This document shows positions 6,736-15,729 of a stretch of DNA of 64,000 bases, piece by piece (the stretch's first letter is position 1; every line of letters begins with the position of its first letter). The notes beneath the pieces were generated by a model that was not told the DNA's origin, searched no databases, and saw only the letters and a program-made list of their open reading frames with translations. This stretch comes from Saccharothrix luteola (lineage in GTDB: Bacteria; Actinomycetota; Actinomycetes; Mycobacteriales; Pseudonocardiaceae). The position numbers were made by a program, and so were the translations under genes. The stretch is from NCBI RefSeq assembly GCF_020859565.1, contig NZ_JAJHUO010000033.1, positions 52,202-116,201 of the forward strand, in the 5' to 3' direction.

Positions 6736-8288
6736 GCGCACCCGCCACCGCCAACGGCACGATGAGCCACCGCCAGGTCCTGGAGGCTCTGAGCGGTCTG
6801 CTGTTGGTGCTGTTCGTCGCGATGCTCAGCGGCACCGTCGTCTCGACGGCGTTGCCGCAGATCATCGGTGCGCTCAACGGCTCGCAGACGCAGTACACCT
6901 GGGTGGTCACCGCCACCCTGCTCACCGCGACCGCCACCACCCCGGTCTGGGGCAAGCTCGCGGACCTGTTCGACAAGAAGACCCTGGTCCAGGTCGCCAT
7001 CGTGATCTTCGTGGTCGGCTCGGTGGTCAGCGGCTTCGCGCAGAGCGCGGGCCAGCTCATCGCGGCACGCGCGTTCCAGGGCATCGGCGTCGGCGGTTTG
7101 CAGGCGCTGGTGCAGGTGGTGATCGCGGCGATGATCCCGCCGCGCGAGCGCGGCCGGTACAACGGCTACCTCGGCGGCGTGATGGCGTTGGCCACGGTCG
7201 GCGGGCCGCTGCTCGGCGGTCTCATCGTGGACACCTCGTGGCTGGGCTGGCGCTGGTGCTTCTTCATCGGCGTGCCGGTCGCGGTGATCGCGTTGTTCGT
7301 GCTCCAGGCCACGTTGAAGGTGAAGACGGTCCGGCGCGACGACGTGAAGATCGACTACCTGGGCGCGAGCCTGATCGCGGTCGGCGTGAGCGTGCTGCTG
7401 GTGTGGATCTCGTTCGTGGACGGCTCGTTCGCGTGGCTGTCGTGGCAGAGCTTCGCCATGGTCGGCGCGTCGGTGGCGCTGCTGGGCGGCGCGGTCGCGG
7501 TCGAAGCGCGTGCGGCGGAACCGGTGGTGCCGCTGGGGATCGTGAAGCAGCGCACGACGGCGTTGGCGATCCTGGCCAGCGTGGCGGTGGGCATGGCGAT
7601 GTTCGGCGGCGCGGTGTTCCTCGGCCAGTACTTCCAGATCGGCCGCGGCTACAGCCCGACCGAGGCCGGCCTGCTGACCATCCCGATGATGGTGGGCGTG
7701 CTGGGCGCGTCCATCGTGTCGGGGCGGCTGATCACCAAGACCGGCCGGGTCAAGCCCTACATCGTGGTGGGCGCGGCGACGCTGGTGCTCGGGTTCCTCG
7801 CGCTGGGGCAGATCGACCACGACACGTCGCTGGTCCTGGTCGGCGGCGCGATGCTGCTGGTCGGCACGGGTGTCGGGTTGAGCATGCAGAACCTGGTGCT
7901 CGCGGTGCAGAACACGGTGCCGTTGAAGGACATCGGCGCGGCCAGCTCCACCATCGCGTTCTTCCGGTCGCTCGGCGGCACGATCGGCGTGTCGGTGCTC
8001 GGCGCGGTGCTGGCGCGCCGGGTCGAGGACGCCATCACCCGCGACCTGACCGCCGCGGGCATCCCCGTCGGCGGCGCGGGTGGCGGCAACCTCAACCTGA
8101 ACGTGCTGCCGGACGCGGTGCAGCACATCGTCCGCAACGCGTACGGCGACGCCACCGGCCACATCTTCCTGATCTCCTCGGCCATCGCGGTGATCGGCGT
8201 GGTCGCGGCCCTGCTGCTCAAGCCGATCACCCTGCGCTCCAGCCTCGACCTGGCGGAGGCCAAGCCGACCGTCGGCGCGGCTTCCTAG
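6732..8288 (+). CDS. MFS multidrug efflux transporter, DHA2 family
   Basis: A 518-residue membrane pump predicted to have 14 helices. Motif A reads GKLADLFDKK near residue 75; GIGVGGLQALVQVVIAAMIPP and TSWLGWRWCFFIGVP follow in the same order as in the pump at 1163-2698, so the two are paralogues. Its start codon overlaps the MarR stop by four bases, so the two are translated together and the pump should be induced when MarR releases its operator. The family exports drugs or natural products using the proton gradient. The substrate is unknown. Confidence 0.93.
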   Translation: MSAPATANGTMSHRQVLEALSGLLLVLFVAMLSGTVVSTALPQIIGALNGSQTQYTWVVTATLLTATATTPVWGKLADLFDKKTLVQVAIVIFVVGSVVSGFAQSAGQLIAARAFQGIGVGGLQALVQVVIAAMIPPRERGRYNGYLGGVMALATVGGPLLGGLIVDTSWLGWRWCFFIGVPVAVIALFVLQATLKVKTVRRDDVKIDYLGASLIAVGVSVLLVWISFVDGSFAWLSWQSFAMVGASVALLGGAVAVEARAAEPVVPLGIVKQRTTALAILASVAVGMAMFGGAVFLGQYFQIGRGYSPTEAGLLTIPMMVGVLGASIVSGRLITKTGRVKPYIVVGAATLVLGFLALGQIDHDTSLVLVGGAMLLVGTGVGLSMQNLVLAVQNTVPLKDIGAASSTIAFFRSLGGTIGVSVLGAVLARRVEDAITRDLTAAGIPVGGAGGGNLNLNVLPDAVQHIVRNAYGDATGHIFLISSAIAVIGVVAALLLKPITLRSSLDLAEAKPTVGAAS

Positions 8289-8409
8289 GGAGTCGCTCCG
8301 GTTGGCGAGAACCCGTTGAGGTGTGGCACTCCGGCCACTGCCGCGCCGGCTGCGGCGCTCCTAACGTCCAGGGCGGAACGTTTTCCTGCGACGACAAGGA
8401 CCGCCAACC

Positions 8410-8856
8410 ATGGTCGTGGTCTCGGCACTGCTCATCGGCGTGCTGTACGTGCTCCTGAACTCCTTCGTCCCCGACCGGCACCGCCGACCGTTCAACGCGG
8501 TCATGGTCGGCGGCGCCGGTGCGGCGTACCTCAGCGGCGGCGGGTTGGGGGCGTGGGAGTTCGCCATCACCGCCGTCATCACGCTCTGCGCCTACCGCGG
8601 GCTGACGTCGTGGACGTGGATCGGCATCGGGTGGCTCGTGCACACGGCCGCCGACGTGGCGCACCACGTGCACGGCAACCCGATCGTGCCGTTCGCCGAG
8701 CACTCGTCGCTCGGTTGCGCGATCTGCGACCCGGTGATCGCCCTGTGGGCGTTCGCGGGCGGTCCGGGCTTCCGGTCAATGACCCCCGCAGCACTCGTGC
8801 GGGCTTTCCGCCTCCGCCGGGCGCAGCACGCCACCGACGGCGGGCTCCACGAGTAG
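8410..8856 (+). CDS. DUF6010 family membrane protein
   Basis: A 148-residue protein with about four hydrophobic segments. The pattern GGAGAAYLSGGGLGAWEFA, then WIGIGWLVHTAADVAHHVHGNP and SLGCAICDPVIALWAF is characteristic of DUF6010, a small uncharacterised membrane family. The His-rich HTAADVAHHVHG stretch and the CAIC pair look like a metal or redox site, but no function is established. The start is the ATG at 8410 after a purine-poor leader. Its last 81 bases overlap the 3' end of the gene on the other strand (8776-9312). Confidence 0.75.
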   Translation: MVVVSALLIGVLYVLLNSFVPDRHRRPFNAVMVGGAGAAYLSGGGLGAWEFAITAVITLCAYRGLTSWTWIGIGWLVHTAADVAHHVHGNPIVPFAEHSSLGCAICDPVIALWAFAGGPGFRSMTPAALVRAFRLRRAQHATDGGLHE

Positions 8857-9312
8857 CAGCAGCTCGCCGTCCCGGCACACCGGGCGCACGAAGCCCAGCG
8901 TCTGCACCGGGTCGGTCGGCGCGACGTCGACACCGATGCCGACCACCCGGTCGATCGCCGACCCCGCCACCACCTCGGCCGCGGGGTGCGTGCCGGTGAG
9001 CGCCGACTGGCCGGGGAACCGGACGCACCGGCCGTCGACGCGGTCGCGGCCCGCCCGGGCGGCACGCGCGGCGGGCGTGTCGGAGTCGTCGAGCACGGCC
9101 ACCGGACCGCCCAACGCCTCCGCCAGCCGATCCAGGTCCACCTCACCGGTCACGTGCGCGGACAGCGCGGTGACGGCGACCGGCCCGGACCGGTCCGTGT
9201 GCGTGCACACGAAGTCCGCCGCCACGCCGTCGAACGCCGCCAGCAGCAGCGCGTCCACGTGCGCCGCGCCGTGCTCGCCGGGCAGCGCGGGCACGGCGCC
9301 GAGCCACGTCAT
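8776..9312 (-). CDS. Unrecognised protein coupled to the PHP metallohydrolase gene
   Basis: A 178-residue soluble protein I do not recognise. It begins MTWLGAVPALPGEHG and ends with a Cys/His-rich tail (SPHECCGGH). Its ATG at 9312 shares a base with the stop of the upstream PHP gene (TGATG), a sign of translational coupling, and it is followed by no other gene on this strand. The 3' end overlaps the convergent DUF6010 gene by 81 bases. Coding character (G/C third positions, an even amino-acid mix) supports a real gene. A role alongside the PHP protein is only inferred from the coupling. Confidence 0.6.
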   Translation of the reverse strand: MTWLGAVPALPGEHGAAHVDALLLAAFDGVAADFVCTHTDRSGPVAVTALSAHVTGEVDLDRLAEALGGPVAVLDDSDTPAARAARAGRDRVDGRCVRFPGQSALTGTHPAAEVVAGSAIDRVVGIGVDVAPTDPVQTLGFVRPVCRDGELLLLVEPAVGGVLRPAEAESPHECCGGH

Positions 9313-11006
9313 CAGATGACGTCCACGAACACCGGGTTCGCGTAGAACCACAGGTCCGCCCACGGGTCGGCGTCACCGATCACGTCCATCACCGGGTTGC
9401 CGTCGGAGGTCAGCCGGTTGCCGTCCGAACCGCGCAGCCGCAGGTAGAACGCGCCTTCCACGCGGCGGAACGCGTGCGTGAACTTCACCGTGCCGCGCGC
9501 GGTGCGGGAGACCTCGAACGACTTCACCACCTGCGTGGCCGGCGCGGAGAACGCGTCGCGGTCGGCCACCGGGCCGGTGATCGGGCCGGCGATCAGGTCC
9601 ACCTTCGCCAACCGCGGCACCACGCCCGCGAAGTTCGCGCCCCGCGCCAGGTCGACCTCGATCACCACTTCGACGTCGTCGCCGCGCCGGACGAACGTGC
9701 GACCGCCGATCGTGACGCCCCGGTTGTCGCCCTCGCCGAGCGACCGGACCCGCAGGTTCAGCCCGTCGATGATCCGCCCGTGCACCGCGACGACCTTGCC
9801 GCCCTGCATGCCGCGCATCACGTCCACATAGGACTTGGAGTCCGCGCCGACCAGCGTGGAGCTGTAGAAGCCGGGCCAGTAGTCGCTCTCGACCTGCGGC
9901 ACGCCGGTGTCGATGGGCGCGCCGCGGCTGCCGGTCGTGTTGTGGTCGCCGGTGCCCTGCTTGTGGGTGTCCAGGTGCACCCGGTGAGAGTCGGACGTGG
10001 CGGTGACCCACCACGGCCTGCCCTCGGCCAGCAGCGAGTCCCACAGGCCACCGACCTTCGCGGTCATCCAGTCGAACCCGCCGTAGGTGCGGTAGGGGTT
10101 CTCCGTCGCGGTCGGCGCGAAGCCGGGGAAGCTGTCCTGGTTGGGCGAGGCGTCGTAGAGCCCGCGCGCGGCGCCGCGACCGCCGTTCGCGGTCGGGATG
10201 CCCGCCGCCTGGTGGCCGGGCGCGCCCTCCATGCCCACGGCCACGCCGGGCGCCGCGTCGCGCCAGCCGCGGAACTCGTGCGGGCTGTCCACGCCGCGCC
10301 GGGCCGGGTGGTTGGCGAACATCAGCGCGATCTCCGTGCGGCCGGCGAGCACCTGCGCCTCCAGGTACCGCAGGGCCGCCAAGGCGTACGGCTCGCCGTC
10401 GGCCGACGTGGAGCGGGTGATCAGGCCCTTGCCGCCGTTCGCGACCGGCGTGGACAGGACGCCGCCGTCGTAGGCGGCCTCGAACGCGCGCAGGATGTCG
10501 ACGGTGGACCGGCCGGGCGGCAGGAACACGGTGGCGTGCTCGGCGCCCGGGATGTTCCACTCCAGGCCCTGGTAGACCAGCACGTCCCGGTGCGACCTGC
10601 GGGCGCGCTCGATGTCCGGCGCGACCTGGTCGATGGAGAACTTCTGGTGCGCGACGCCGCCGTGGTCGGTGATCACGACCCAGTCCAGGCCGTGCTCGCG
10701 CGCCTTGGCGACCTGCTGCGCGACCTCGTACTGGGCGTCGTTGGAGTACTTGGTGTGGATGTGGTGGTCGCCCGCGAACCAGCGCCCGCGCCCGCCCCAC
10801 GGGTTCACCGGCGTGGCCGGCCGGTCACCGTGCGCGTGGGCGGGCAGCGCGCCCATCGTGGTCGCCACGCCGGCCGCGCCCAGACCGGCCAGGAACCGGC
10901 GTCGCGCCACCGAGAGCGGCCGGTCGTCCCGGGCGTCGCGCCAGCTGCCCTCCACTTCCTCGTGGTGGTGCTCGTGGGTGTGGCCGTGGTGGTGGTCGTG
11001 CGACAT
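9312..11006 (-). CDS. Tat-exported PHP-domain metallohydrolase (CehA/McbA type)
   Basis: A 564-residue protein. The first 20 residues contain an unusual run of histidines (HDHHHGHTHEHHHEE), then a twin-arginine signal (RRRFLAGLGAAG, about 35-46) ending near ALPAHAHG. The mature part opens with the PHP motif DHHIHTKYSNDAQYE, followed by VVITDHGG and other His/Asp clusters, as in CehA-like phosphoesterases. It should bind two or three metal ions and act outside the membrane. ATG 11006 has CGGAG about seven bases upstream. It is the first gene of a two-gene unit and is divergent from kdpD. The natural substrate is unknown; a phosphoester is the family expectation. Confidence 0.85.
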   Translation of the reverse strand: MSHDHHHGHTHEHHHEEVEGSWRDARDDRPLSVARRRFLAGLGAAGVATTMGALPAHAHGDRPATPVNPWGGRGRWFAGDHHIHTKYSNDAQYEVAQQVAKAREHGLDWVVITDHGGVAHQKFSIDQVAPDIERARRSHRDVLVYQGLEWNIPGAEHATVFLPPGRSTVDILRAFEAAYDGGVLSTPVANGGKGLITRSTSADGEPYALAALRYLEAQVLAGRTEIALMFANHPARRGVDSPHEFRGWRDAAPGVAVGMEGAPGHQAAGIPTANGGRGAARGLYDASPNQDSFPGFAPTATENPYRTYGGFDWMTAKVGGLWDSLLAEGRPWWVTATSDSHRVHLDTHKQGTGDHNTTGSRGAPIDTGVPQVESDYWPGFYSSTLVGADSKSYVDVMRGMQGGKVVAVHGRIIDGLNLRVRSLGEGDNRGVTIGGRTFVRRGDDVEVVIEVDLARGANFAGVVPRLAKVDLIAGPITGPVADRDAFSAPATQVVKSFEVSRTARGTVKFTHAFRRVEGAFYLRLRGSDGNRLTSDGNPVMDVIGDADPWADLWFYANPVFVDVI

Positions 11007-11186
11007 GCGGAACTCCGATCATGACCCGAACGGCGGCAGGCCGAAGTATCGTTTTGCGGCCATGCGCCGGGTGGTGCGCGGAGTCGAACTCCCGGTGAAC
11101 ACTCGACGCGGGCGTGGGACCGTCAAGACGGCGTAAAGGACCGGGGTTGCACCACGCCGGGAAACGGGCGCGCGCACACTGGGGCC

Positions 11187-13799
11187 GTGGACGGCAAGCG
11201 CAAGCGCGGCGAGCTGAGGATCTACCTCGGCGCGGCGCCCGGGGTCGGCAAGACGTTCGCCATGCTCGGCGAGGCGCACCGGCGCAAGGCCCGGGGCACG
11301 GACGTCGTGGTCGGCCTGGTCGAGACGCACGGCCGGGAGAACACCGCGGCCCTGCTCGACGGCCTGGAGCAACTGCCCCGCCGCCACCTCGCCCCCAACG
11401 ACCACCACCCCACCGACCTCCCGGCGACCTCGCCGCCGTCTGCGGAGCAGCGGCCATCCAACACAGAGATGGACGTCGACGGCCTGCTGGCCCGGCGGCC
11501 CGAGGTGGCTGTGGTGGACGAGTTGGCCCACACCAACCTGCCCGGGTCGCGCAACGCCAAGCGGTGGCAGGACGTCGAGGAGCTGCTCGACGCCGGGATC
11601 GACGTGTTGTCGACGGTCAACGTGCAGCACTTGGAGTCGCTCAACGACGTGGTCGAGCGGATCACCGGCGTGCGGCAGCGCGAGACCGTGCCGGACGAGG
11701 TGGTGCGGCGCGCCGAGCAGGTGGAGCTGGTCGACCTCACGCCGGAGGCGCTGCGCCGCCGCCTGGCGCACGGCAACGTGTACGCCGCGCACAAGATCGA
11801 CGCGGCGCTGGGCAACTACTTCCGGGTCGGCAACCTCACCGCGTTGCGCGAACTGGCCCTGCTGTGGGTGGCCGACCAGGTCGACGTCGCGTTGCAGCGC
11901 TACCGCTCGGAGCAGAGCATCACCGACACCTGGGAGACCAGGGAACGGGTCGTGGTCGCGATCAGCGGCGGCCCGGAGAGCGAGACCCTGATCCGCCGCG
12001 CCCGGCGCATCGCGGCGCGCGCGGGCGCGGAGCTGCTGGTCGTGCACATCATGCGCGGTGACGGGCTGGAGGGCGTGTCGCCGCAGCTGGTGGCGGGGTT
12101 CCGGCGGGTGACCGAGGACGTCGGCGCGACGTTCCACACCGTGGTCGGCGACGACGTGCCCACCGCCCTGCTCGACTTCGCCCGCGGCGTGAACGCCACG
12201 CAGCTCGTGCTGGGCACGTCGCGCCGCTCGCGGCTGGCCAGGGTGTTCGACGAGGGCATCGGCGCGGCGACCGTCCAGGAGTCCGGGCCGATCGACGTGC
12301 ACATGGTCACGCACGACGAGGCCCGTCGTGGCCCGCGCCGCCGCTGGACGGCCGCCGCGCACCCCCGGTACCGCAAGCTGCTCGGCTGGGTGCTGGCGGT
12401 CCTGCTGCCCGGCGCGGTGACCGGGATCGGGCTGCTGCTGGGCGAGGGCCTGACGTTCTCCACCAACCTGGTCGGGTTCTTCCTGGCCACGGTGGTGGTC
12501 GCGCTGGTCGGCGGGCACGGTCCGGCGCTGGCGGCGGCGTTCCTCGGCGCCGGGCTGCTGAACTTCTTCTTCACCCCGCCCTACTACACCCTGGCCATCG
12601 CGACGGCGGCGAACCTGGTCACGCTCGTCGCGATGCTGGTGGTGGCGGTGCTGGTCGCGCTGGTCGTGGACCGGGCGGCGCGGCTGGCCGAGCAGGGCGC
12701 GCGGGCCCGCACCGAGGCCGCGCTGCTCGCCTCCTACGCGCGCACGGTGCTGACCAGCCCGTTCCCGCTGGCCCGGCTGTTGGAGAAGGTGCGGGAGAAC
12801 TTCGCGCTGGAGTCGGTGGCGTTGCTGGAGCGGCGCGACGGGGAGTGGGAACGGGTGGCGTGCGCCGGCCCGCGGCCGTGCGCCGAGCCGGACGAGGCGG
12901 ACGTGGACGTGCCCGTGACGGCGGACGTGCACCTGGCGCTGCGCGGCCGGGCGCTGCCGGCGGCGGACCAGCGGGCGCTGGAGGCGGCGGCCGGTCAGGC
13001 GTTGATGGCGTTGCGGCAGCAGCGGATGGCCGCCGAGACGGCCGAGGCGCAGCGCCGCGCGGAGACCACGGAGCTGCGCACCGCGTTGCTGTCCGCCGTC
13101 GGCCACGACCTGCGCACCCCGCTGACCTCGATCAAAGCCGCCATCGGCAGCCTGCGCGACATCGACCTGGAACTGTCCGATGAGGACACCTCCGAGCTGC
13201 TGGAGACCGTCGAGGTGTCCGCGGACCGGCTGACCGGCCTGATCGACAACCTGCTCGACTCGTCACGGCTGGCCACCGGCGCGGTCGTGCCGCAACTGCG
13301 TGCGGTGACGTACGACGAGGTGGTGGCGCGCGCTCTGGCCGGCATCGACGAACGCCGCACGGTGTCCGTGGACGTGGCCGAGCACCTGCCACCCGTGCTC
13401 GCCGACCTCGGCCTGCTCGAACGCGTGGTGGCCAACGTGATCGACAACGCCCTGCGGCACGGCAGGCTCACCCCGCGCCGCGTGGTCGACGTGGACGGCG
13501 ACGGCCGGATCCAGGCCGACGAGCCGGAGGTCGCGGTGCGCGCCAGCGCCTACGGCGACCGGGTGGAGCTGCGGGTCGTCGACCACGGGCAGGGGCTGCC
13601 GAAGAACACGGCGAGCGCGGTGTTCGCCCCGTTCCAACGCCTCGGCGACCGCGACGCCACGCCCGGCATCGGCCTCGGGCTGAGCGTGGCGAAGGGGTTC
13701 GTGGACGCCATGGGCGGCGCCATCACGGCCGAGGACACGCCCGGCGGCGGCCTGACGATCGTCATCTCGCTGCCGATCGCCGCGGTGACGACGGCATGA
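11187..13799 (+). CDS. kdpD: KdpD-type sensor histidine kinase with an EF-hand-like insertion
   Basis: An 870-residue membrane sensor kinase. It has the KdpD N-terminal domain with Walker A GAAPGVGKT at 15-23, a Usp-like domain (about 250-370), four membrane helices (about 400-500), a GAF-like region, HisKA with VGHDLRTPLTS (His640) and the ATPase domain (N754 in NVIDNALRHG, then GIGLGLSVAKG). It should sense potassium or turgor and phosphorylate KdpE. Two oddities: residues 67-93 replace the usual segment before DVDGLLARRPEV with a Pro/His/Ser-rich stretch, and residues 768-779 (DVDGDGRIQADE) inside the ATPase domain match a calcium-binding EF-hand loop. The start is GTG 11187 with CACACT ending six bases upstream. 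No kdpFABC genes are nearby. Confidence 0.95.
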   Translation: MDGKRKRGELRIYLGAAPGVGKTFAMLGEAHRRKARGTDVVVGLVETHGRENTAALLDGLEQLPRRHLAPNDHHPTDLPATSPPSAEQRPSNTEMDVDGLLARRPEVAVVDELAHTNLPGSRNAKRWQDVEELLDAGIDVLSTVNVQHLESLNDVVERITGVRQRETVPDEVVRRAEQVELVDLTPEALRRRLAHGNVYAAHKIDAALGNYFRVGNLTALRELALLWVADQVDVALQRYRSEQSITDTWETRERVVVAISGGPESETLIRRARRIAARAGAELLVVHIMRGDGLEGVSPQLVAGFRRVTEDVGATFHTVVGDDVPTALLDFARGVNATQLVLGTSRRSRLARVFDEGIGAATVQESGPIDVHMVTHDEARRGPRRRWTAAAHPRYRKLLGWVLAVLLPGAVTGIGLLLGEGLTFSTNLVGFFLATVVVALVGGHGPALAAAFLGAGLLNFFFTPPYYTLAIATAANLVTLVAMLVVAVLVALVVDRAARLAEQGARARTEAALLASYARTVLTSPFPLARLLEKVRENFALESVALLERRDGEWERVACAGPRPCAEPDEADVDVPVTADVHLALRGRALPAADQRALEAAAGQALMALRQQRMAAETAEAQRRAETTELRTALLSAVGHDLRTPLTSIKAAIGSLRDIDLELSDEDTSELLETVEVSADRLTGLIDNLLDSSRLATGAVVPQLRAVTYDEVVARALAGIDERRTVSVDVAEHLPPVLADLGLLERVVANVIDNALRHGRLTPRRVVDVDGDGRIQADEPEVAVRASAYGDRVELRVVDHGQGLPKNTASAVFAPFQRLGDRDATPGIGLGLSVAKGFVDAMGGAITAEDTPGGGLTIVISLPIAAVTTA

Positions 13800-14494
13800 C
13801 CTCGGTCCTGCTGGTGGACGACGACCCGGAGATCGTGCGCGCGCTGCGGATCAACCTGAACGCCCACGGCTACCGGGTGCTCACCGCTTCGGACGGCGCG
13901 TCGGCGTTACGCGCGGTCGAGGAGTTACTGGCGGCCGAGGACGGACCCGACGTGATCGTGCTGGACCTCGGCCTGCCGGACCTGGACGGCCTCGACGTGA
14001 TCACCGGCCTGCGCCGCGTCACGACCGCGCCGATCGTCGTGCTGTCCGCCCGGCTCGACTCGGCGGACAAGGTCCGCGCGCTGGACGCGGGCGCCGACGA
14101 CTACGTGACCAAGCCGTTCGGCGTGGACGAGTTCCTGGCCCGGCTGCGCGCGGCCGTGCGCCGGTCGGGCGGGCGCCGGGCCGCGGCCGACGAGCCGCCG
14201 GTGCGCACGGCGTCGTTCACCGTCGACCTGACCGCGAAGAGGATCCACCGCGACGGCGCCGAGGTGCACCTGACGCCGACCGAGTGGGGCTTGCTGGAGG
14301 CCCTGGTGCGGGCGGGCGGCGAGGTGCTCAGCCCGCGCCGGCTGCTCACGGAGGTGTGGGGGCCGGCGTACACGTCGGCCACCCACTACCTGCGCGTCTA
14401 CCTGGTCCAGCTGCGCCGCAAGCTCGAACCGGACCCCGCCCACCCGCGGCACCTGATCACCGAACCGGGCCGTGGCTACCGCTTCCAGCCGTGA
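13796..14494 (+). CDS. kdpE: KdpE-type response regulator, OmpR family
   Basis: A 232-residue regulator with a receiver domain (acidic DDD at 8-10, phosphoacceptor Asp57 in VIVLDLGLPD, Lys in VTKPFG) and a C-terminal winged helix (TPTEWGLLEALV to YLRVYLVQLRRKLE). It overlaps kdpD by four bases (ATGA), so it is the partner of that kinase. Normally KdpE activates kdpFABC, which is not in this window, so its targets lie elsewhere or have changed. The receiver carries a few extra residues (EELLAAEDG) before the phosphorylated strand. Its stop directly abuts the stop of the convergent gene, forming TGATCA. Confidence 0.93.
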   Translation: MTSVLLVDDDPEIVRALRINLNAHGYRVLTASDGASALRAVEELLAAEDGPDVIVLDLGLPDLDGLDVITGLRRVTTAPIVVLSARLDSADKVRALDAGADDYVTKPFGVDEFLARLRAAVRRSGGRRAAADEPPVRTASFTVDLTAKRIHRDGAEVHLTPTEWGLLEALVRAGGEVLSPRRLLTEVWGPAYTSATHYLRVYLVQLRRKLEPDPAHPRHLITEPGRGYRFQP

Positions 14495-15634
14495 TCAGCG
14501 CTGCGGCGTCGCGGTGATCAGGGTCCACTTCACGGCCTTGACGGTGCCGTCGGCCGCGGTGCTGTCGCCGACGATCACGCCGCGTTCGTTCAACGCCGTC
14601 GGCCGGCTGTGCGTGCCGCGCGGCGAACCCAGGTACAGGACCTTCCCGGCGCGCCACACGAACGCGCGCGGCGCGTTGGCGTTGTCCGCCGTCGTCCAGC
14701 CGATCACGTCGCCCCGGTCGTTGATCGCGACCGCCAGCGAAGGCCCGGGCACGCCCAGGTCCACCGACCCGCCGCCGGCGGGCCACAGCGTCGCCCGCCG
14801 GACGCCGGACTCCGTGCTCCAGCCCACGACGTCGCCGCGCTCGTTGATCGCCTGGGTGCCGGGCGCCACCCCGCCCGACGTGGACAGCACCGTCACGGCG
14901 TCGCCCTCCCAGCGCAGGGCCAGCGCGTCCCGGCTGCCCGCGACCACCCCCGCCTCGTTGATCGCCCTGACGGAGTACCAGCCGGAGCCCGGCGCGGCGG
15001 CCAGCCGTGCGCAGTTCCCGGCGGCGTCGCAGCGGAAGGCGTAGTTGTCGGGGGGACCGAACATGGGCGCCTTCGACCCCACGACCATCCCGGCGTCGTT
15101 GATCGCGCTCAGCGACAGGTGCGCTCCACCGCCCACCGAGAGCCCTTCGTGCTTCGTGCCACGCCAGACCGTCGCGCCTTCCTGGTGGTAGCCGTACGGC
15201 GAGGTGGAGTACGTCATCGGCACCTCGCCACGGTTGTTGATCGCCGTTGCGCCCACCCAGCCGGAGCCGCCGGGCGTGATGTCGGTGACCTCGCCCTCGT
15301 GCCAGATCCACGGTTGCTGCACGTAGGGGCCGAGTTCCGGGACCTGCACCAGGCCGAGCACCTGGCCGACCTGGTTCAGCCCGGCGGCGTGGCCCTCGCC
15401 CAGATCGGTGGCGGTGTTGTCGCGCGCCCACCGCACGGCGTGCGACGTGCCGTTGCCGTAGGCGGTGCCGACGACCTGCCCGAGGTCGTTGACCGCGGTG
15501 ACGTAGTGGTTGGGGTAGCCGGACAGACCGGGCAGTTCGGTGACGAGGGCGGCTGCCCGCGCGGCGGGCGCGGTCACCAGCGGCAGGGCCACGGCCAGCG
15601 CGAGGACGGCCGCGGGCGTGCGTAACTTGGGCAT
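14495..15634 (-). CDS. Secreted HAF-repeat protein
   Basis: A 379-residue exported protein with a signal peptide (residues 1 to about 28, ending AARAAA). The rest is built from repeats of about 45 residues carrying A-hydrophobic-N-(D/E/N)-x-G-x-V-V-G, for example AVNDLGQVVG, AINDAGMVVG, AINEAGVVAG, AINERGDVVG, AINDRGDVIG and ALNERGVIVG. This is the HAF repeat, which probably folds as a beta-propeller. No catalytic residues stand out and the role is unknown. ATG 15634 has TGGAG about six bases upstream. It converges with kdpE with no spacer between stops. Confidence 0.8.
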   Translation of the reverse strand: MPKLRTPAAVLALAVALPLVTAPAARAAALVTELPGLSGYPNHYVTAVNDLGQVVGTAYGNGTSHAVRWARDNTATDLGEGHAAGLNQVGQVLGLVQVPELGPYVQQPWIWHEGEVTDITPGGSGWVGATAINNRGEVPMTYSTSPYGYHQEGATVWRGTKHEGLSVGGGAHLSLSAINDAGMVVGSKAPMFGPPDNYAFRCDAAGNCARLAAAPGSGWYSVRAINEAGVVAGSRDALALRWEGDAVTVLSTSGGVAPGTQAINERGDVVGWSTESGVRRATLWPAGGGSVDLGVPGPSLAVAINDRGDVIGWTTADNANAPRAFVWRAGKVLYLGSPRGTHSRPTALNERGVIVGDSTAADGTVKAVKWTLITATPQR

Positions 15635-15729
15635 GGTCGCTCCAGTGCGAGATGTCCGCTGAATCGATCCGACGGTAGTCTCGGCGCGAGACCGCCGGCG
15701 TCGGCCGGACAGCGGAATCAGGGGGACCG

